Source: Hysterangium stoloniferum (lineage: Eukaryota > Basidiomycota > Agaricomycetes > Hysterangiales > Hysterangiaceae). Taken from it: 64,000 bases of DNA. Below are positions 1-12,204 of the stretch, in pieces. The position numbers were made by a program, and so were the translations under genes. The notes under the pieces are model-generated. The model saw only the letters and a program-made list of their open reading frames with translations. It searched no databases and was not told where the DNA came from. Location of the stretch: positions 62,001 to 126,000 of the forward strand of contig WHVD01000201.1 of NCBI GenBank assembly GCA_015178975.1, written 5' to 3'. How positions within the stretch are numbered: the stretch's first letter is position 1; each line of letters starts with the position of its first letter.

Positions 1-588
1 GGTGCGAAGGCTAACGAAAAGGTCGATATAAACAAACTAGCAGAAACCTTCTCTGAAGCCATCCCTGAGTTCGAATTCAGTATTGCAGAAATTCAAGGAT
101 TTCTCTTGGGGTGGAAATTGGATCCTATAGGGGCTGTTGACTCTATTCATACTTGGTTGGAGAAGGAGTCGGACGCTCGACGAGAACAGGAGGAACGCAA
201 GGCAGCCTTAGTTGCTCAGAGAGAGATGGTTGAGGCACAGAATCGGATGAAGGAGTTTCAACCTGTTATTGCAGGCATTGAAAACGCGATGGGACCGAAG
301 CGGCGAAAGAGGCGTAGTCGGAGACATCGCAAGAGCTCCTCGGATTCCGACGGTGACTCCTCAGAATTAGACAGTGGCACTGAATATTCTCGTAGTCGAC
401 CTGGTTCTAAAGAAGATGAAAATCATGAACGTCGGAAGAAACAAAGGAGGAAGAAGAAGAAAAATGACAAAAAACTTGAAAACCAAGGTAAGGAAGAGTC
501 CAGTTCTTCAAGGCAAGATACAAACGGCGTCCGTATGGTTTCAACAACGGATGGAATGGTCAGCGAGAGTACCCATGCCATCGGCTGA
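1..588 (+). CDS. BCS1-like AAA ATPase, C-terminal end (5' part outside window)
   Basis: The reading frame is open from base 1 and ends at TGA 586-588, so only the last exon is present. The first 50 or so residues, with SEAIPEFEFSIAEIQGFLLG followed by a D-P-x-G-A-V helix, match the end of the AAA module in fungal BCS1-type mitochondrial chaperones, which extract the Rieske protein across the inner membrane. Many basidiomycetes carry several BCS1-like paralogues of unknown function, so orthology to true BCS1 cannot be claimed. After this the protein becomes a charged coiled-coil stretch (WLEKESDARREQEERKAALV) and then a low-complexity basic and Ser-rich tail with RRKRRSRRHRK and a run of lysines. 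That tail is unlike yeast BCS1 and could act as a nuclear or nucleic-acid-binding signal. The Walker motifs would lie upstream of the window and cannot be checked. Confidence 0.7.
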   Translation, partial: GAKANEKVDINKLAETFSEAIPEFEFSIAEIQGFLLGWKLDPIGAVDSIHTWLEKESDARREQEERKAALVAQREMVEAQNRMKEFQPVIAGIENAMGPKRRKRRSRRHRKSSSDSDGDSSELDSGTEYSRSRPGSKEDENHERRKKQRRKKKKNDKKLENQGKEESSSSRQDTNGVRMVSTTDGMVSESTHAIG

Positions 589-1338
589 ACTGTGCATGCG
601 ACAACAGGCACACCGAACAGGCCAAATGTTGAACAGGAGGAACATATTCCATGGTTCTTTAATCGCTCCCAAATTTCTTTCCTAATATTTACATGCTTGC
701 ATTCCCCCCACTAGTATTGTGTATTCGCTGGCGCAGAGTGGATGCTCATTTGCTGATGCCATTCCGTCACAGGATTGGATTATAAGTCGCCAGTAGAGAT
801 ATAATATTGGGTAATAAAAGTGAGGACTCTTGGGGCAAAGGTACATTTGTTGTATTTTGGAAAAAAAAATATCGAAATCAACAGATAACTGTCTGAAAAG
901 GGACATCCGGTTGCATTTTACTCATGCAAATCCCAGAAAAATTGTAAAGGAAAAAAGTTGCATTAGTGTCCAAAAACTGGCACATCGGTCGAATAGCATC
1001 TCGTGCATTATTTCGAGGTTTTGTTGGGCCCGAGAACTACTCGTAGAATGCTTGATTACTTAACTTCTCCTGCGAACACATGCACGTACATGTTCCTGTT
1101 GCAAGGATGTATATACTAAAATTTCCGCACCTTAAATACACGAAAACACCATCTAGGGTCAAATAGTTCAATTGTAAAGTATAACTTGACACAAGATATT
1201 CAGAGGATATGTAAAATATTGCAAGCCTATATGCATCAAGGACGATGGAAGTCATGCGACACTATCAGACACAGTTGGCTATGGTTGACTTCTTGAATCA
1301 TAGTCAGAACGAGTCACCATCGAAGGAGCCAACCAGCC
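589..1338. other. Intergenic, convergent 3' ends
   Basis: This lies between the stop of the BCS1-like gene and the stop of the opposite-strand finger gene. It is AT-rich with short random frames. I see no gene, repeat or RNA in it; it should hold two 3' UTRs. Confidence 0.6.
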
Positions 1339-4300
1339 CTAATCTATCGCCTGCATGGCTTCCTTGTCAAGCTTGCATACGCGTAGTTTGCCCTTTGGTA
1401 TGGGAGAGTTCGGTCGTGCCCTTTTATTGAAAAATGTATCGAACTCGGCCTCTTCTTCTCGTGTACGCTTGCGTGGCATCCATGCTTCCGGATCAGGCGT
1501 TGGCGAAGGTTGTCGAGGTCGTGCTTCTTCACCGCATTCTGGATCACCATCGCTTTTGTCTCCTTCAGGGTCAACCAAGGCACATCGACGCTCGGCCAGT
1601 CTTTCTTCAGTGGTTATGCCGTCTCCGACCGTGTTGATTATGTCGCCAAGGCGATCAGAGGTGCTGAGGTTTTCGGCCACTCCTTCAAGATGAACAAGCA
1701 GCTCGGCATCAAGTTTTGCCTTGGCGGCATCAATAGTGAGCATAGGCGGGTCGTCTGAAGGGGGACGCGGTCTAAACATCTTGGTCAGATTGATCTCCAA
1801 AGGCGCCGTGAAGACAGCTGTGGGACGAGGACGGGGTGCAGAGGATGCATCCGAATCTTCTGAATCGCTAGAATTCGCCATCGCCATCGCCATCGCCATC
1901 GGCTCCTGGTATTGTGGACTACCTTGTTGACGACGTCCTTCTTGCCCCTTCCGCTTCTTCGTATTACGGTCGTGAAATGGGATCTGAGCACAACGGGCTT
2001 TATGGGCGCGCCAATGAGATCCTTCATACTTGTACGTCGTGTCGAGACGAATGCTTGTGCCGCACGCTCGACACGAAACACGGTGAGGGCCAAGCTCGCC
2101 TATGTAGGGGTCGCTTTCCAGTAAAATCCTACGTATATCCTCCTTTTCGCTTTTGGCTCTGACACGCGCATCACCAGGCCGGCTGCTTCTATATATGATT
2201 TAGATAAAATCTTCGAATAAGAAACTGAGAACGAACACGTGCAGCTGGACGCTTTTACATGCTACTTTGTGTTTAGGCCAAGTGCTCTGCGAGTATCGGA
2301 CAACGGGATGGAGACGAATCCAACATCCACAGCTTTGACACAGCAACCGATGTGGCTCTACTCTGACGACATCGGGGTCACTCAAAAATTGCTGCTTCCG
2401 TTCATCTTCTCCAGGCCAGCGGGGTCGTGGTGGTAGAGGTGGTAGTAGCATCGGAGATATAGCTCTTGTGCCAAGAGGGGCTTTCCCTTTTCCTTTAGGT
2501 AGTGACCTCATGGGTCGCGCCGCAGCATTCGTGCGACCAGTCAAGGGTTGTTTACGTGCAGCCGAACGCGTGCCCGCCGCCATTTCATCATCGTTAAGCA
2601 TGGTCTGGCTGAAATAGTTTCCTTCGGTTAGCCCAGTTAGAGCAAATATAAAAGCTACTCACGCAGGTGCGATTACTGGGCCGCCACAGCTGCATTTATG
2701 GGCATGCCAGGCTGCGGTCATGAGCAGTTCAGGTCCGTCCAGTGCTACCCAACAGAGACAACGACCACATAATACCCCCTGAGGTTCAATTCTGAACACA
2801 TCCATCTGTTGCATAAGGTATTCGAGTCGCGTATCCGCTGTGTCTTTGGTTGTGCTATAAACATTCTTTCAACAGTGAGCCAAAGTGGCTAGTACACAGA
2901 CGTACGGAGCTTCATCCACATCGATTACAGCGTTGACCTCCTTCTCTGTAGACCGACTGAACGAAATTAGAAAGCTGTAGAGTCTGACACAGAGACACAT
3001 ACGCATTGTCATTAGTGTCAACCATATTGATATCGCCATCCTTATCCTCGTTTTTATCGTTAGCTGGGTCCGGCGCTGCGGAACGCCTGTCGCGACAAAA
3101 TGTAAGGTATTGTCGTAAGTCTGAGGTGTAGCACTCACGTTGTAGAATCTTTTTTGATGTCCTCAGATATGTCGGCAGCTTGACTACAGTCGCGATAACC
3201 GTGAGAATAGTCAATAATGAAGTGATTTAAACACATACGAGGGTGATGGAAGACCATTCTCAACGGCTATGTAGTAAATGATAATGACCAATTTGTCGGT
3301 ATACAGTAATACTCTTGTCCCGTACCTTTTTCAGTATGTCCAAGTGGTGCTTCGGGATTGGCTCTAGCCTGTACAGATTTAACCTCTCTACAGGAAAGTT
3401 GAAGCGGTTTACAACAAAAGCATAGACGCTCACCTCTTTTGGCGCTTAGGAGGCTGACCACACTCCTTCCTATGCGAATCCCACATGCCCAGACTATAAG
3501 GGAAATCGTTGTCTAGCTCTACATCTCTGTTGCAAACTCGACAGTGGATACGGTGAGGCTCAAGTGTCATAACATGCCAGTCATTCTCAAGAATCTCTTT
3601 CCGTATAGCAGCTGCGTTTTCAAGCCGCTGTTTGACCCTAAAACAATGTAAATATTCTGTTAAAAGGTGTAATAAATGATAATTACGCAGTATCTCTCGC
3701 GACGCATTGAGCTTTGTGTCCAAGCCACGAGTCTGGCGTGTATGGTGGATATGTGGGCATAAGGATGATCTGTTCGCAAGACCGACACTGGATCCTATCT
3801 GGCCAGACTTGTTGAATGTCGGCATCCAACTTCAGTGCATCGCGACGGGCCTCGGGGGTGTTTTCGAGAGAGGCCATAGACAGCGTTGGTCGCCTTTTGG
3901 GGGGTTCCCCGCCATTAGCATTCTGGAAAAGACAGTCCTTCTTGTGTTGGAACCAATGCATAGAGGAATAACGACTGCGTCCAGATAATTTGATCCACTG
4001 CGTAAAAAAACATATTAGCGCAAATATGGCGTAAATTGATAGACACTGACCTTGTCGCACACGTTGCAAAGGGCCCTATGTGGCTCCAGAGACTTCAAAT
4101 CTGAATCGGCTTCAAGGATCGTTCTCCGGGCATCGGCAGGGTCAGCAAGTTCAGCTTCCAACGCTTTTTTATTTCGAATACATTTCTTCTTGTGCTTGAC
4201 CCAATGATGTAACGAGTACTGTTGGGTATTGCTACCCTTAATCCAACGTTCACATATCCCACATTTGACGCGGCGAGTTTCGACAATAGCAGCGTCAGCG

Positions 4301-6069
4301 TCTAAGACCATCGCTTGTCGTCGACGTTCGAGAGCTACCATGGAAGCTCTGAAGTGAAGAGATAAACATTAGTATTAGGGACTCTTCAAAAGGTGGAATT
4401 AAATCACACTAACCGCTGCTGTGGTGACTGCGTCGAAATACCTTCATCGCTGCTCTCTGTTAGCACAGGGACGTCGCCCTCAAAGACGTTATTCTGTTCA
4501 ACAATCGCGGCATCCTCTTCTCTCTGGTGACGTGGTCCAAAGCTACTTTGTGTTGTGGCCTTCAGTGCAAATGGATTGGGGGCAGTAGGATCTGAAGGGG
4601 CATCAGGCGGCAGCATGTCCGAGATCTGCGAAATGAATGCAGGTGTAGCGTCTTGGCCTCCTGAAGCCTTGCCTTCAGTCAGCACTTGATAAGAACTTTT
4701 CATTTTTTCTGTGACCTCATTTGTCAAAGCGACAACTGAAATAGATGGCGGCAATGTAGTTCTAAGGGTGTCAGCTGGGCGATTCATTTCTGCCGTTGCC
4801 GATGGAGCGACATCTTCATGCGAATGGTCGCTTGCTGTATCATACTCTTCATCTGCGTTAGCAGCCTGTGCTCGATTGCTGTGAATAGGTGAGCAATCTG
4901 TGCAGAAGAGGATTATAGACCGAACATGCTGAATCACTTACTGCCTGGTAGATTTCCGGACGTGACCTTTCCAAACGCCATAACTGTAAGGCGTTCGGGA
5001 AGAAAGGTCTACCCAGCGATTGCAAAGTGTGCAAAAGGCACGAAAGGGCTCCAACTTCCCGATACAAGGTTCACGCATGAGGGCCTTATAACTAGGTTTT
5101 CTCTCAGGCGAGAGATGTTCTGGAGTAGGAATCGGGGCTACAGCTATCGCGCCGGACCCATTAGTAAAAGGTTCCCCTTCTTTTCCGTGGGATCGGACGC
5201 GGGCTGGCGCTGTGATATGCATCTGAGTAGATCCCTCAGCAGGGCGCGCAGGGAATGACAAACGTGAAGAAGCAGGCCCAGCGGTAGATGAGAGTCCCAT
5301 AGGTGGCGGCATGGATCCATGTGTGGATCCTGTGCCATTAGAGGTGGAGCCCGATTGCTGCGCTGCTAATTCTGCGCACTGCTTCCGATACGGTGACAGC
5401 AGCAATATTGGTCGGTTGCCTAAGCTCGACGCTGTTTTTGATAGTTTTTGAACCCTGCTATGTCTTTCAGGCTTTGTTGAAGATCCCTTGGAATTCATTT
5501 TGATCCTGAAGAGATTATTCAAGTGAGTAACTAGAAAAAGTTTGAGCACAATATGTTAAATTGTTACTTTATACGCGAGACTGGTGCAGATGCGGACGAA
5601 GCCGTCCCTGTATCGGAGCTGCGAAGGCGAGGCGGTTCCGCGGTTTGAGACACGCGACGCGTAAAAGTGGGAGCTTTTACAGGATTTTGAAGAGCCTCCT
5701 GTGCTGGGATGGCTGCAGATTCTGAAACAAGCGCGTCGCTTTGACTAGACGTGTTGATTGGGTTAAGATTGGCGTCCGGAGTCTGTGAGGCAGATTGTGC
5801 AGTTGCAATGGACGCGCGCACGCTACTACACGTGTTAGACGTCAGAACAGTAAAGGGGATGAAGGGGGGTTAAGTGAGCCTTTACTACGGAAACAAACTT
5901 ACTGGGACTTCGTGTTTTTGTGGCAACGCCAGACTGAGGCAGCGTATAGCTTAACCTCGTCTAATTTGAGCCACTTATCACACCGTTTGCAAAAAACACG
6001 GTGAGGTTCGATGATTGCTATGTCAGGATCGTCGCGGAGCAATTGTTCGCGCTCTTCGACGCTTGCCAT
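1339..6069 (-). CDS. Multi-finger protein with nine CX2CX19HX3C zinc-finger-like repeats
   Basis: I do not recognise a named family. The gene reads from ATG 6069 (MASVEEREQLLRDDPDIAII) to a stop at 1339, through about 15 exons joined by short GT-AG introns. It encodes nine copies of one module: a D-rich lead, EPHR, C-x2-C, W-I-x-L, an aromatic Y, W, H-K and C. In every copy exactly 19 residues separate the second Cys from the His. Approximate positions from the N-terminus are 5889-6010, 4945-5050, 4190-4265, 4048-4080 plus 3915-3990 (split by an intron), 3690-3815, 3455-3560, 2690-2800, 2255-2345 and 1995-2085. The first two copies lack the final Cys. Linkers are Ser/Pro/Thr-rich and disordered. 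The C-terminal tail has acidic Ser-Asp runs and basic RKR motifs that could be nuclear signals. A nucleic-acid or protein-binding role is inference. Exon borders are approximate. Confidence 0.75.
1878..1900 (-). repeat. Hexanucleotide microsatellite inside the finger gene
   Basis: About four tandem GCGATG units (on the minus strand) encode alternating Met-Ala at the junction between the last finger and the acidic tail. It is in frame, so length changes here would add or remove Met-Ala pairs. Confidence 0.7.
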
Positions 6070-6411
6070 GGGAATCAGTAATGGGGGAGGGGGGAGGGGT
6101 GAGTGTGAGGGGGTGTAGATCGTGTAGAAAAGGTAAGTGATGAAGATGGGAAACGGGGGGGGAATGGGGAAACGGGACTTGCTAAGGGGGAAGGTATGTA
6201 TGAGGGGAAGAAGGGGAGGCGTAGTATGGAATTGGTAGGAGTACTAGATGAGCTACTAGAATACTATGTAGAGAGAGGGGGAACTAGTCTACGGTATAGC
6301 AATATAAAGTGAGGCAGAAGGCAAGTCTCACCGCTGCCACTGGAGTCAAATTCCACTGTGGATGGAGGGAGGATGAAGAGACGGAGGAAGATCCCCTTCC
6401 TGGGAATTAAA
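6070..6411. promoter_or_regulatory. Probable promoter and 5' UTR of the multi-finger gene
   Basis: Reading on the minus strand, the region upstream of ATG 6069 is strongly C and CT rich (G-rich on the plus strand, roughly 6080-6240). Pyrimidine-rich tracts of this kind are common just upstream of fungal starts. No clear TATA box was found. Confidence 0.4.
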
Positions 6412-6798
6412 CTAACTCCGACTCTCCGCGAGCGCCGGCGATTGCCGTTTAGCACTGGGGCTCAGCCCTAGTTGAGCGCGCTCCCTTCCAAACGTACGAT
6501 GCTTACGATCTGTAACTTCTGGAACATTTCCCCCCTCGCGAGTTTTCACTTTTAGGCTCAGCAGTGTAGTTTGGTCGGTAGATAGTTTAATGAGTAGTGC
6601 GGGATTATCATTTTCAATGCCCGCGGGGACGAGACAATCATCACATTGCTGAATGAGCGAGTCAACCATGAAGTCACTCCCCATGAACTCCATTACTTTC
6701 CCAATTAGGCAAAAAAATGCACTAATAGCTGTATCATACTCTGGGAGTCCTTGCCCACTGATCCTTCGGTACCAATGGCGCGCAGAGTTGTGAGTCAC
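6412..6798 (-). CDS. Hypothetical 128-residue frame
   Basis: An open frame from ATG 6798 to 6412 reads MTHNSARHWYRRISGQGLPE and onward. Its middle is moderately hydrophobic (AFFCLIGKVMEFMGSDFMV) and its tail is basic. I recognise no domain and no splice structure. It lies upstream of the multi-finger gene in the same direction. It could be a small lineage-specific gene, an exon of something larger, or chance. The length alone is weak support. Confidence 0.25.
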   Translation of the reverse strand: MTHNSARHWYRRISGQGLPEYDTAISAFFCLIGKVMEFMGSDFMVDSLIQQCDDCLVPAGIENDNPALLIKLSTDQTTLLSLKVKTREGGNVPEVTDRKHRTFGRERAQLGLSPSAKRQSPALAESRS

Positions 6799-7928
6799 GC
6801 GGTATTAATACTGCGTCCTTTGATTAATTTCCAATACCTCACCCCTGAACGTGTTCCCCTTAGCTGCTGAGAGCTTTTGACTTTCAGCCTATGGTGACAT
6901 TTGTTTCTCCGTGCTGTCACGAACTGATTACGTATGGGGGAAACATAAGGATCGTGGCATGGTGCGGAACAGGTAACTTAAGTTGGTAGTACACGAACCT
7001 TCCACCCCCCGCCGAGCGATGGGCAGAAAATAAAATTATTGAAGCAGGCGCTCTCCCTACCAAGTACTAGGCTAACAACGTGGGTGAGTCCACTTATCAC
7101 TCTCAAACGGTATATTGACAATGTCCTACTAGGTTGTAGCGAGGGGCCGTTGAGAATATCTAAGTCCGTGAGTGGTCATACTAAAAACTCTCGCAACTCC
7201 CCCCCACCCCTTAGGTGACTGCCAATCCCCAATTGAGGTTAGTTTTGCCTCGCGACAAGCCCATCTCAAAATTTGTGCTCACTGTATCACTGGAAAATTT
7301 CTAAGGGAGAATGACCTGACAGACTTTTGAAAAAAACAGCAGTGATGACTCCCCTTTTTCCCCCCATAATTCTGAGACAGGGTGTTTCAGGGGAGTGTCA
7401 TCCACGGACAACTTCAAGGAGGGAAGATAGTATAGGAGTCAAAAGTAAATAGATATCGCAGAGGAGAGCATCTCATTGCGGGAATGTTCAAGAATTGTAA
7501 AAAAAGAAAAATACAACAGTGAATGTGGATGAGCAGACGTCATTGAGGCCAACATTTTTTAGATACTCAGACTCGATCAAATGTGAATTAATAAGTGACT
7601 TGTTAACTATATTACTCCCCCGACGGCGAAACCATACGATTATCACGGTGTAAATGGGACGTCTAGCTACTTTTCGAGGTCGAGAGGTAGGAGTAGTAAA
7701 TGTCATAGTAAAGTGAGCTTTGATCTCAGTGGAGGGCCACAAAAGTCAGACATGGACTCAATGAAGAGGAAGTCAACCCGACCACCTTGCAGCGGCGGGG
7801 AGAAATCCTGAACTCCGGTCATGCTAAAACCCAGTATTCATGGAATCGCCAACTTGAAAGACACAGAGCGACAACATAGTTGATCACCTCTGTCAAAGAA
7901 CCATTGCATATTCGTTTGCATGGAATAA
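6799..7928. other. Intergenic stretch
   Basis: Several C-runs and A/T-runs but no coding frame, tRNA or repeat I can support. Its right end should contain the 3' UTR of PEX7. Confidence 0.5.
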
Positions 7929-9166
7929 TTACAACAGCGGATTAATCGGTACTCGGTATACATTTACTTTACAATCCCAGCTGCAACTGGCAAGTAGTCC
8001 CTCGTCGAATAGTGACCATGCACAGCCTATGACAAATTCGGTATGTGCACCGTGAATATGTACTAGCGACGGCGCAGGGGGGTTAGATGTGGTAGACCAA
8101 CTGTGACAGACGATGAGTAACCTTGTAAAATCCGGAACCCAAGACGAAAAAAAAAAAAAAGTCACTCACACCCTACACGTCATATCATAACTCGCACTGG
8201 CAATCAAATCCGGACGATGAGGACACCACTGTATCTTCCTCACAGCATATTCGTGTCCTCTAAATTCCTTTTCGCAAATCCCGCCTACCTCAGGCGTTCC
8301 CCCCAACTTCACCATCCGACAATCCCATACTTTGATGGTTTTGTCAACGCCAGCAGTGACGATATTATAAGGGCGGTATTTATTCCAGTCCAAAGTCAGT
8401 ATTTCTGTTGTGCTAGCGGGGACCGTTAATGCGGCTTGGGCAGGGGGCTGGGCGGGCCCTGGGGCACCGCCTGGGACGGGCGCGGCGGGAAAGGAGGGTG
8501 CACGGAGATCGAATATTCGCATTGTACCGTCCGAGGAGCAGGTTGCAATCGTGGAGGGGTGATGGGGTGAGAAGAGGGCTTGGTAAACGCAAGCCGAGTG
8601 GGCCTGGAGGGTTTGCACGGAGTGTGGTCGGTGCGGCGTCCACTGTCGGGGGTGTGAGCGGCGAGTGACGGTGGTAAAGAGTGGGTGAAGTGAGGGTACG
8701 TACGAGTTTGGCTGTGCCATCCCAGGATGAGGAGATGAAGAATTCTTTGTCCAGGTTGGACCAGTCTACTGAGAATACTTCGCGGCTATGCTCGTGCCAG
8801 GCTCGTATTGGAAGATCCTAGTCCTTGCGCGTCCGCATCTTACGTTATGATCATGCTTCTTGCTTGACACATCGGACTCACGTTGAGCATGATATCCCAC
8901 AGTTTAATTGACCCATCCCCTGAAGCTGTTACTAATTGATTCTCATGTATCTCTGACCAGGCGAGATCGTATAACCCGTCCTGTGTATCATATGCTTTGT
9001 CGAGCTGAAGTGTGGGAGGGACAAGAGAAACAAGGTGGAGGCGACCATTTCCGACGAGGCCGTAGTTGGCTGAAGAGGCTAGTGCAAGGCGCCCTGTGTG
9101 GAATGGAGACCACTTGACTGAGTAGTGAGCAAAGGCTGGTGTATGTAATGACCCTGGTGTGTTCAT
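7929..9166 (-). CDS. PEX7: Peroxin 7, PTS2 import receptor (WD40 protein)
   Basis: This cytosolic WD40 beta-propeller binds the N-terminal PTS2 signal of matrix proteins and, with a Pex20/Pex5-type co-receptor, brings them to the peroxisome. Four exons on the minus strand start at ATG 9166 (MNTPGSLHTPAFAHYSVKWS) and end at TAA 7929-7931. The N-terminus contains RLALASSANYGLVGNGRLHL, very close to the Pex7 signature of yeast and human. WD-type repeats follow: VTASGDGSIKLWD, FFISSSWDGTAKL, IATCSSDGTMRIFD, NIVTAGVDKTIKVWD, LIASASYDMTCRV and LASCSWDCKVNVY. One linker is expanded with Pro/Ala (about residues 175-195). An upstream in-frame ATG at 9196 exists, but homologues begin near the chosen Met. 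The propeller looks complete. Confidence 0.9.
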
Positions 9167-12100
9167 CGTTTGAGAACGACGTCCAAGGGGGTCCACGGAG
9201 GAATTGTGAAGAAGCCGGACTTAAACCGGGTACCGGGTCAACGTTTGAGCGTCTACGTCTTTTGTTGCGAATCCATGTTCGGTTCCACATGTATTCCGAA
9301 AAAAAAACCTGTTGATGTGGATGAAGCCCAGGTAGAAAAGATATCTGATATATTATTTGTTGGACCCGTTCTTATAACAGAGCAAAGAGGATCTCTCACT
9401 TCTCACCATACATGCTGTTCCTCAAACGAATAGTTGAAATATACTCTCTCTAACTTCCTCTTTGACCCACTCTTCTGAAATCTCGATTTTGATATATCCT
9501 AGTTAGGGAGTGTTCGACTTCTAATTTTCATATACTTAGGTTTTAGGATAGACTTCCCCCCCGTGAAGTGTGCTATCTCAGGCCGCCTGTTCCTGGCGAA
9601 TTTGGTGACAAGCTGGAAGTCCCCAAGCTGTGTGCTTTTGCGCCAACGCTATATATAGCGTTCGCTATCTTACCCTCAGCCTTGCTTGCTGCTGATCGTT
9701 CCCACAGTTCTCAGTTCTCGGTTAGCGGGAACCGACCTGTATGGTAAACCTACTGCCGGCAGCCTGCAACTCAGGACGGGCATATGATGTTCCGCCGGCC
9801 CCTTCGGGCTCTTCTCTTCGAACTACCTTTTAATATGTATCAACAAACGATGTCAACGAGTCTATTCGCTACACGCACAGATCCTTTCGGAGCAATCCCC
9901 TCCCCCCCCCGGCCATTAAGGTTATCGTATCTGATTCAATATTAATTGAATGCTCAGAGGACCACCGCTATAACGCACATCCGTCTCCTACCCGCAATTG
10001 TGACCCGGAGTATGTGGCGGTGTGGCGCCAATCAATAGCCTTTTACACGTGAGCGTTGCATACATCTTCCTTGAATATTGAACCCCACGTATTCAAGGTG
10101 TCTGGCCTTGACGTGCTTCTATCCCTTTTTCTCTGATTGCCTACTCCGCTGCACATCTTCAGTGGCAATAAATTGGATATTCACGTATGGTGACTAAGCG
10201 GTGGACTGTATTAAGATAGTCTCTATCTATGTCAGCTGATGTCAAGTACATCAGAAACTTTCTGTAAGGGTTAAGCGCACCCCACCATTGAAGTATATAT
10301 GCAAGTTTTGGCGGTGAGCATCCGACCGACGCTAGGTGTGCACTGAGTAGCAGAAACGTGGCGTTTATATATATCTGTATATGTTAATTCTTAAGAAGAT
10401 ACGTCTGCTAGATCATGAGGTGCAATTGGCCTTTGTGACGCGGGGAATTTATTGATTCAGAATTCAGTCTGCTCTATATCTGAAACGCCCTTCTAGTCGA
10501 GTGGGAATTGATGGATAGACGAGCTCTGCCCCCCACCTTTTAGCTAATATTATGGTCAGATGCCGGTTTGCCGACGATCGATTCTTTAACAACCGTTGAT
10601 TACGTGAGCGATCGGTGTTGTACTCTTCGATCGCCCATTTTGCTCCCGCAGCTGCACAAACAAGAGAATGGGACTTCTCCGCGTTATTGACATGGTGATG
10701 GGGGACTGGTTTTCTATCTGGGCTTTGCTCTGCTGCTTTGTACATCTTTGTTCGTGTCTATGCGGTTCGGCTCGATTATGGCTTTGATTCCAGTTGGACG
10801 AACTACAGTAGGTTTTTACTGGTTTGATACACCTGGAATTGAGGCGTGATCTTGAGCATGACTGGGATTCGTTTTATGGTCTTTTTTTTTAACGCTGTGG
10901 ATATTGTTATGGGGATGCATGCATCGCCTGGCCTTTTTTAGATAACGGGGTGCGTTGTGACCTGTCATACAACGGTGGTATATTTTATACCTCGTGCCTA
11001 GAAATGGGAGAAGGGCAGTTAACGCCTCAAAAGTATCTATGAAATTTTCTCCCTGTACATCTGTATCTAAGGGACCAGTCTATGTCGGCTCACCGGAACC
11101 CCTTGCCTTGCGCGCGGCTCTCTTAGAGTCAGGCTTTAGCCTACCTGTGCATGATCCGTGTTTTTTGAAGGTATGTCAATCTTAGTATATAGCTTTAGTG
11201 TATGGACGGTTCGTCCCGCTCCTTTCACTTTCCGCATTCTGGGAACGATACGTTTATTTTTAGTATTCTTCTCATACCCCACACGACCCTCGCAGGGAGT
11301 CAATATATGCTCTTGGGTGGACAGGTTTCGTCTCTTTGTATCTGAGTGTTATATCTCACATTATATGCAGTCGTGCTGCATCAGTCTAGATGATTATCGT
11401 CTCTGAGACACCGAAACTCGAATTATTTATAGTATATTATAATTTCTTTTTGAATGACTACGATGCCCTATTTCTCAACGCTGTTCTGCCTCAAACGATG
11501 ACTATTGAAGATGCAAGACCTCAAGTTCAAAGAAGATGAATGATTTCAAGACTCGTCCGCATCATTAAAACCTCAAACGTCAAGGACAAGCAAACTTCAG
11601 GATTGGCTGTTACCGTTTTACGTCGGAGAAAACATGTCTCCTGAGCGTTCGTCTTAGATTGAGCAAGGGTATGTTTTAGCGGGATGATGCCCGGCACACA
11701 TATGGAGTCCCCTGCAACATGGGCCACTGCCAAGAATACGGATACTGCATCAAGGCATGAAAAAAGAAGACCGTCTAACTTGACCCAAAAAGGCGTATGA
11801 ACGCAAAAGGCATGTAGGAGAAGAAAATTGGATAGATGTGGCGGGGAGACGCTTGGTGAAGGGAATGCATGTAAGCCCTCAAATGGCAAGATGTCAGATC
11901 TAGAACCAAAAAGGACAGGCACTAAACCAACGAAGCGGAACGAAAAAAAAACGGATATCAAAATCTGGAGACGGTGACATGTGTTGAATGTTGGATGCAT
12001 GCATGGAAGCGAAATGGGGGGGATCTACAGATGAGGCGTCCAGCTTTGAAGAAGCTGAGTACGGCTGGAAGCCAGCAAGAAGTTCTGATCGGGCCATGCT

Positions 12101-12189
12101 ATTTAACTTCGGAAAGCGATTCAATGACAAGGCGCAAGGCATTTATGGATCTGAGTCTCGCAAAGGCAGGATCATATACACCTTTTCTT
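9167..12189. other. Long intergenic region, about 3 kb
   Basis: No gene I can support lies here. Frames of 80-157 codons occur (for example 10464-10745 and 11527-12000, both minus) but show no recognisable domain, no plausible splice pattern and no compositional signal. The region contains a perfect 18-bp palindrome at 9645-9662 and scattered C-runs and T-runs. It separates the divergent PEX7 and Zn2Cys6 genes, so it should contain two promoters. Confidence 0.5.
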
Positions 12190-12204
12190 TTTATTGCCCC
12201 CCCT

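Noticed and set aside
1355-1930. Several plus-strand frames of 60-112 codons
   Set aside because: They are shadows of the minus-strand multi-finger gene.
11527-12000. 157-codon minus frame in the long intergenic region
   Set aside because: No domain, odd Phe/Leu/Ser composition, no supporting splice structure; likely chance.
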